Assembly: GCA_002068715.1 (NCBI GenBank)
Contig: MWAR01000613.1
Location: 1 to 10,862, forward strand
Direction of reading: 5' to 3'
Length of the DNA stretch: 10,862 bases
Origin: a bacterium ADurb.Bin374
GTDB taxonomy: Bacteria > Riflebacteria > Ozemobacteria > Ozemobacterales > Ozemobacteraceae
The notes under the pieces were generated by a model. It was not told the origin of the DNA. It ran no database searches and worked only from the letters and a program-made list of their open reading frames with translations. A program made the translations under genes and the position numbers. This document shows positions 7,818-10,862 of this stretch, piece after piece. Position 1 is the stretch's first letter. Each line of letters begins with the position of its first letter.

Positions 7818-8876
7818 GTGACCTGGAACTGGATCGGGACCTGGCGTGACCGACTGGAAGATCTGAAGCGGCATTTCCAGATCGTCACCAAGAATCCCAC
7901 GCCCGCGCGATGGTTCAATTTTCTCGTCAACGAGCTGTGCGCCCGGTTCAGAACCCTGACCGTGCCCGGGTATCCGTATGTGCTCGTCACCGACCCGACG
8001 AACCGGTGCAACCTGAGATGCCCGCTGTGTCCGACCGGCCTCGGCCTGAAAGGCCGCCCGAAAGGCGACATGCCCTGGAACCTGTATCTGAAAGTCCTGC
8101 GTGAGCTGTCACCCTGGGCCATCCGGATCTGGTTCTTCAACTGGGGCGAGCCCCTGCTGAACCCGCGCCTGTTCGACATGATCCGCGAGGCCAACCGGCG
8201 CGGCCTCGCCACGAACCTGAGCACAAACGTCCAGCTGCTCGACCGGGAAAAGGCCCTCGAACTGCTCGATTCGAACCTCGACTACCTGATCATCTCGATG
8301 GACGGCTACGACGCCGAATCCTACGCGCGCTACCGCATCGGCGCCTCGTTCGATCGGGCGATGGAGAATATCCGCTTCCTGCTTGCCGAGAAGGAACGCC
8401 AGGGTCGCACCGGCCTTCGCGTCGAGTGGCAGTCGCTCGTCACCGCCTACAATCAGGACCAGCTCGACCGCATCACCGACCTCGCATCCCGGACCGGCGT
8501 CGACCGCGTGCGATTCATGCCCCTCGAACTGGCCGATTCGCCTTGGACTGGCCGCGCGCCAGGCCCCGAACGTGCATGGCTTCCGGATATGCGCACTCCC
8601 TATAGGTATGAGTTCTCCCCCGATAAACCGCTGTCGGAGCACGCGTGCTTCTGGCTCTACGAAACGATCACCGTCAACCCCGACGGCGGTGTGGCTCCCT
8701 GCTGCCGCACGTTCGAGACGAGCGACGATTTCGGCAACGCGAACCGAGAAACCATCCGCGCGATATTCAATAGTGTAAAATATCAAAGAGCGAGAGCCAT
8801 CTTCCGCGGCGGCGTTCCGTTGCCCGGTGTCCCGATCGTCTGCGACCGCTGCCGCGAGTATACCCACGCCGGATGA
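7818..8876 (+). CDS. Radical SAM/SPASM domain protein
   Basis: A 352-residue protein. I chose the GTG at 7818 because AAAGGAG (7805-7811) lies 6 bases upstream; a TTG at 7770 would start before the -10 box and has no RBS. The radical SAM [4Fe-4S] motif CNLRCPLC (CxxxCxxC) is at 64-71, and NWGEPLLNP (108-116) is the GGEP-like SAM-binding segment. STN (135-137) and SMDGYD (160-165) match later strands of the partial TIM barrel. The C-terminal SPASM-type domain has Cys277, the pair Cys295/Cys296 in GGVAPCCRTF, and Cys342/Cys345 near the end (VCDRC), enough for an auxiliary Fe-S cluster. Such enzymes mature peptides or modify sugars and other small molecules, and relatives often sit in polysaccharide loci. 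It stands alone between two repeat-bearing spacers, with no obvious precursor peptide gene beside it. Substrate unknown. Confidence 0.9.
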   Translation: MTWNWIGTWRDRLEDLKRHFQIVTKNPTPARWFNFLVNELCARFRTLTVPGYPYVLVTDPTNRCNLRCPLCPTGLGLKGRPKGDMPWNLYLKVLRELSPWAIRIWFFNWGEPLLNPRLFDMIREANRRGLATNLSTNVQLLDREKALELLDSNLDYLIISMDGYDAESYARYRIGASFDRAMENIRFLLAEKERQGRTGLRVEWQSLVTAYNQDQLDRITDLASRTGVDRVRFMPLELADSPWTGRAPGPERAWLPDMRTPYRYEFSPDKPLSEHACFWLYETITVNPDGGVAPCCRTFETSDDFGNANRETIRAIFNSVKYQRARAIFRGGVPLPGVPIVCDRCREYTHAG

Positions 8877-8881
8877 TGGCT

Positions 8882-8898
8882 CGATGCGCATCGCGATG
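8882..8898. repeat. Overlapping short palindromes sharing the 7490-7501 core
   Basis: CGATGCGCATCG (8882-8893) is a perfect palindrome and overlaps CATCGCGATG (8889-8898), also perfect. The 12 bases CGCATCGCGATG at 8887-8898 are identical to 7490-7501. It starts 6 bases after the SPASM stop codon. Two copies, each just after a gene, suggest a REP-like dispersed element. Confidence 0.45.
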
Positions 8899-8991
8899 TG
8901 GCCGGGATGTGCTTGAACGTGGCGAGCTCCCTTCTCAGGGCCTCTGTGCCTGAATTACCGGGCTATTACCTCGGAAAACAGCTTCATCACG

Positions 8992-9027
8992 GAGAACACG
9001 AAATCTCTGATGAGTCTTTGTGCTCTT
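8992..9027. repeat. Imperfect hairpin
   Basis: GAGAACACGAAA (8992-9003) faces CTTTGTGCTCTT (9016-9027) across a 12-base loop. Eight of twelve positions are Watson-Crick pairs, and two more could be G-U pairs in RNA. No T-run follows. It is probably a decayed intergenic repeat related to the neighbouring one. Confidence 0.35.
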
Positions 9028-9056
9028 CATGTCCTGGCATGTTGAATTTCGAAGAA

Positions 9057-9133
9057 TTCACCGCGGAGTCGCTGAGGGAAGTGTTCATTCTTCCCTTTTC
9101 ATCTAGCTTCTTTCTCTGCGCCTCGGCGGAAAA
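9057..9133. repeat. Imperfect 23-base inverted repeat with 31-base loop
   Basis: The arm at 9057-9079 (core ACCGCGGAGTCGCTGAG) and the arm at 9111-9133 (core CTCTGCGCCTCGGCGG) pair at 16 of 23 positions by hand. The wording CCGCGGAG...CTGAG and CTCTGCG.CTCGGCGG resembles a degenerate intergenic repeat family that I recall from several bacterial phyla. The right arm ends 30 bases from the end of the regulator gene, so it may also act on its transcript end. Confidence 0.5.
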
Positions 9134-9163
9134 ACGGTCTTTGTATCTCGGTGGTGCGTTGGC

Positions 9164-10447
9164 TTACACGTCGGAGCGGTGGTGGTTTTGGCGTTCCAGA
9201 CGCTGGGCGAGGAGGCGGGAGAGAACGAGGGCATACTGCGGTTTTTCCCGGATCGCCTCGACGAACTCCCGGCGCGAGATGCAGAGCAGGCTGCCGGCCG
9301 TTTCTGACTGGACGGTGGCCGTCCGGCGGCGATTCAGCAGGAAGGACATCTCCCCGACGAACAGATCCGCGGGACCGAGTGTCGCGACGATCTTTCCATT
9401 AACGTGAACCGAAAAACGGCCTTTCATTATGTAGTATAAACTATCTGATGGTTCCCCCTCGCGAAAGACGGTTTCCCCAGGGGTGAACACGACCGGACAT
9501 CGGTTCCTAAACAGGCCGGGAGCCATGTTCGCAATGGCGATCTGATGGGGCACCTTGAAGCTGACTTCGTTCCCGCGTTCGTTGAACTCGAGGTCCCGCA
9601 CGAGCTGTTTCACCATCTGAAGCCCGCGCCCGTGAAGCTGCAGGCCGGCGTCGCCGGCCGAACCTTCGAGGCAGCTCTTCCAGTCGAAGCCGTCGCCTTC
9701 ATCGGAGATCTGAAAGGTAGTGAACTGGTCGGTGACCTCGTATTCGAAGCACACGCGACGGGAGGCGATCGCCGGGTCTTCGCACCGCCGGTCGATCAGT
9801 TCCTGGATGTCGCCGCCGTTCTCGAGCCAGGCGGACTTTTCCGTGTAGCTGATGCCGCAGTTTCCGTGCTCGATCGCATTCTGCATCAGCTCCGTGAAGA
9901 CCAGAGTCAGCTCGAGCTTCGTTTTATCCGAGATCCGGTGCAGGTTATACAGATAATTTACGATCATATTGGCGTGGCACATGGCCACCAGCGGCTCGTT
10001 CTCGATGCTGAACTGGTCGACGAGCGTCGCGGCGAGGTCGAGGGCCACGAAACGCTGGACCAGCATGCCGGCGTTCTGATGCAGAATGCGAAGGATGCGC
10101 GGAGCCAGATCGGCGAGGCGTCCCTGCGGAAGCCCGACCAGAAAGTTGGCGGCCTGGAGCTGCGGCAACTCCGTCACGAGATTCGCGCGCTGCTGGACGG
10201 TCAGGATCCCGCAGGACAGCATCCAGGGATCACTTCGGAGATGCGTCAGAATATCCATGCCGCCTGCGCTCATGTCCCGAAAGTCGATTACGACCAGTTC
10301 GGGAAACTCGAGGTTGAGAAACTCGTTCGCCCGGGCTGGGGTGTCAAAATGTACTAGGTCGAAATACTCGTTCAGATCAGCCGGGATGAGCGTCGCGAAT
10401 TCCCGGAACAGCTCCGGGTCAGGGGAAAAGAAGGGGATCGTTCCCAT
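9164..10447 (-). CDS. Three-domain regulator: degenerate receiver, RsbW-like HATPase, cyclic-nucleotide-binding domain
   Basis: A 427-residue soluble protein with ATG at 10445-10447 and RBS AGAGGAGG. Residues about 1-125 follow a response-regulator fold: VVIDFRD puts Asp55 at the phosphoacceptor position and ILTV (81-84) gives the Thr, but the conserved Lys is not evident (FLVGLP, 102-107), so it may be a pseudo-receiver. Residues about 150-300 are a HATPase of the anti-sigma/RsbW type: N-box ELMQNAIEHGN (186-196), G1 box SDEGDGFDW (248-256), and G2-like HGRGLQMVKQL (272-282). Residues about 315-420 are a cNMP-binding domain: PGETVFREGEPSDSLYYIMKG (323-343, overlapping DSLYYIMKG) and the phosphate-binding cassette GEMSFLLNRRRTATV (365-379). 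The likely role is to bind a partner such as an anti-sigma antagonist or sigma factor, or to phosphorylate a Ser/Thr, under control of a cyclic nucleotide. There is no histidine-kinase DHp domain. It follows chorismate mutase by 33 bases. Confidence 0.85.
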   Translation of the reverse strand: MGTIPFFSPDPELFREFATLIPADLNEYFDLVHFDTPARANEFLNLEFPELVVIDFRDMSAGGMDILTHLRSDPWMLSCGILTVQQRANLVTELPQLQAANFLVGLPQGRLADLAPRILRILHQNAGMLVQRFVALDLAATLVDQFSIENEPLVAMCHANMIVNYLYNLHRISDKTKLELTLVFTELMQNAIEHGNCGISYTEKSAWLENGGDIQELIDRRCEDPAIASRRVCFEYEVTDQFTTFQISDEGDGFDWKSCLEGSAGDAGLQLHGRGLQMVKQLVRDLEFNERGNEVSFKVPHQIAIANMAPGLFRNRCPVVFTPGETVFREGEPSDSLYYIMKGRFSVHVNGKIVATLGPADLFVGEMSFLLNRRRTATVQSETAGSLLCISRREFVEAIREKPQYALVLSRLLAQRLERQNHHRSDV

Positions 10448-10480
10448 GGTCGGCCTCCTCTCGTGAGGGCGCCTGCCTCG

Positions 10481-10762
10481 TCAGGAAGTCTGGATGTCTC
10501 TGCAGGCGGCGATGATCTCTCTATAAATAGATATCAATATATTATCTGGAAAGGGGCCTCGTCGGGTGCCTCTGACCCGGTCGAGCACCTCGGCCTCGCG
10601 TGCCTCGTCGAGAGGGGAGGGGATGCCGGCTTCCTTCTTGAAGGCGCCGATCTGAAGTGCCGTTTCGGCGCGGCGGTCGAGCAGGGCGACGATCTGCGCG
10701 TCGATCAGATCGATCTCGCGCCGGAGTTCCCCGATATACTCAGGCGGGGTCTTTGAATTCAC
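10481..10762 (-). CDS. Chorismate mutase, AroQ type (monofunctional)
   Basis: A 93-residue all-helical protein that matches the AroQ-class mutase, which converts chorismate to prephenate in Phe/Tyr synthesis. Aligned by eye to the E. coli PheA mutase domain, the active-site set is present: Arg14 (R11), Arg31 (R28), Lys42 (K39), Asp52 (D48), Arg55 (R51), Glu56 (E52) and Gln91 (Q88), with one extra residue between Lys42 and Asp52. No prephenate dehydratase, dehydrogenase or DAHP synthase domain is fused. The start is GTG at 10760-10762, with no clear RBS; it overlaps the previous frame by 23 bases, so translation is probably coupled to that gene. No better start codon lies downstream before the first helix. 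It lies 33 bases before the three-domain regulator, an uncommon neighbour for an aromatic amino acid enzyme. Confidence 0.88.
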   Translation of the reverse strand: MNSKTPPEYIGELRREIDLIDAQIVALLDRRAETALQIGAFKKEAGIPSPLDEAREAEVLDRVRGTRRGPFPDNILISIYREIIAACRDIQTS

Positions 10763-10862
10763 CGCAGCGGGCTTTCAGATAGCGCTCGACGAGCTTGTAG
10801 TTGGGGCAGGTCTGATCGTTCTCGCGGCAGTAGGGGCGTTCCCTGTCGTGGCAGGGCGAGCC
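10740..10862 (-). CDS. Unidentified Cys-rich protein, C-terminal 40 residues (cut by window edge)
   Basis: Reading leftwards from the window edge, a frame stays open for 40 codons and ends with TGA at 10740-10742. The peptide runs GSPCHDRERPYCRENDQTC, then PNYKLVERYLKARCGEFKDPA, with Cys at visible positions 4, 12, 19 and 33. Third codon positions are almost all G or C, as in the surrounding genes, which supports real coding. The Cys spacing (x7, x6, x13) could bind a metal or Fe-S cluster, but I do not recognise the family. The gene overlaps the chorismate mutase start by 23 bases in another frame, so it is probably the upstream gene of the same operon. Confidence 0.6.
   Translation of the reverse strand, partial: GSPCHDRERPYCRENDQTCPNYKLVERYLKARCGEFKDPA

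Larger units (their letters stand above)
8877..9163. other. Convergent intergenic region with several inverted repeats
   Basis: These 287 bases lie between the ends of the rightward SPASM gene and the leftward regulator gene. An open frame crosses it, but its amino-acid content is not protein-like and it runs into the regulator on the opposite strand. The region holds overlapping palindromes (8882-8898), a weak hairpin (8992-9027) and a longer inverted repeat (9057-9133). One of these may serve as a two-way transcription end, but none has a T-run. Confidence 0.65.

Noticed and set aside
8109..8891. 260-codon minus-strand frame opposite the radical SAM/SPASM gene
   Set aside because: The plus strand encodes CxxxCxxC and SPASM Cys motifs; this frame has no recognisable domain.
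7560..9133. Repeats considered as a CRISPR array or attachment sites
   Set aside because: There are no regularly spaced direct repeats with unique spacers, no cas genes, no integrase and no tRNA; the repeats are inverted and differ from each other.
8898..9407. 169-codon plus-strand frame starting in the convergent spacer
   Set aside because: It crosses inverted repeats and then runs antisense to the cNMP-binding domain; no RBS and no family resemblance.
9545..10357. 270-codon plus-strand frame opposite the three-domain regulator
   Set aside because: The minus strand carries the HATPase N and G boxes; this frame is its shadow.

Overview
The window is GC-rich (roughly 60% by eye) and bacterial. 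An O-antigen-ligase-type membrane enzyme, a GT-C glycosyltransferase and nucleotide-sugar epimerases point to a Gram-negative-type envelope with surface polysaccharide. Nothing here fixes the phylum. The sensor protein at the right end, with an RsbW-like ATPase and a cyclic-nucleotide-binding domain, reminds me of proteins from spirochaetes and from candidate phyla such as Riflebacteria; that is recollection, not evidence.

Left part (1-2565, minus strand): a three-gene operon read leftwards. It holds a SDR epimerase of the CDP-paratose 2-epimerase type with the normal YxxxK motif, a second SDR of the same broad family whose catalytic Tyr is Phe, and the N-terminal 137 residues of a protein that looks like a B12-binding radical SAM enzyme, which runs off the left edge. 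Gaps between the genes are 28 and 16 bases. A 123-base divergent intergenic region (2566-2688) separates this operon from the next one.

Middle (2689-7466, plus strand): a two-gene unit. The first gene is a 919-residue O-antigen ligase/polymerase-like protein with a long C-terminal TPR-type region. The second, coupled to it by an ATGA overlap, is a 673-residue GT-C-fold glycosyltransferase. Together with the divergent sugar-modifying operon, this reads as part of a surface glycan synthesis and transfer locus.

Next (7467-9163): a 351-base spacer with palindromic and inverted repeats, then a single radical SAM/SPASM gene (GTG start at 7818) with a consensus TATAAT box and a strong RBS, then a 287-base spacer with more inverted repeats. 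The two spacers share a 12-base palindromic core.

Right part (9164-10862, minus strand): another operon read leftwards. It holds the last 40 residues of an unidentified Cys-rich protein, a small AroQ-type chorismate mutase overlapping it by 23 bases, and a 427-residue three-domain regulator (degenerate receiver, RsbW-like HATPase, cNMP-binding domain).

I saw no rRNA, tRNA, CRISPR array, transposase, prophage gene or convincing intrinsic terminator. The least ordinary signals are the Tyr-to-Phe epimerase paired with an intact paralogue, the ligase-TPR fusion coupled to a GT-C enzyme, the three-domain regulator next to chorismate mutase, and short A/T-rich islands with A/T-ending codons inside otherwise GC-rich genes.
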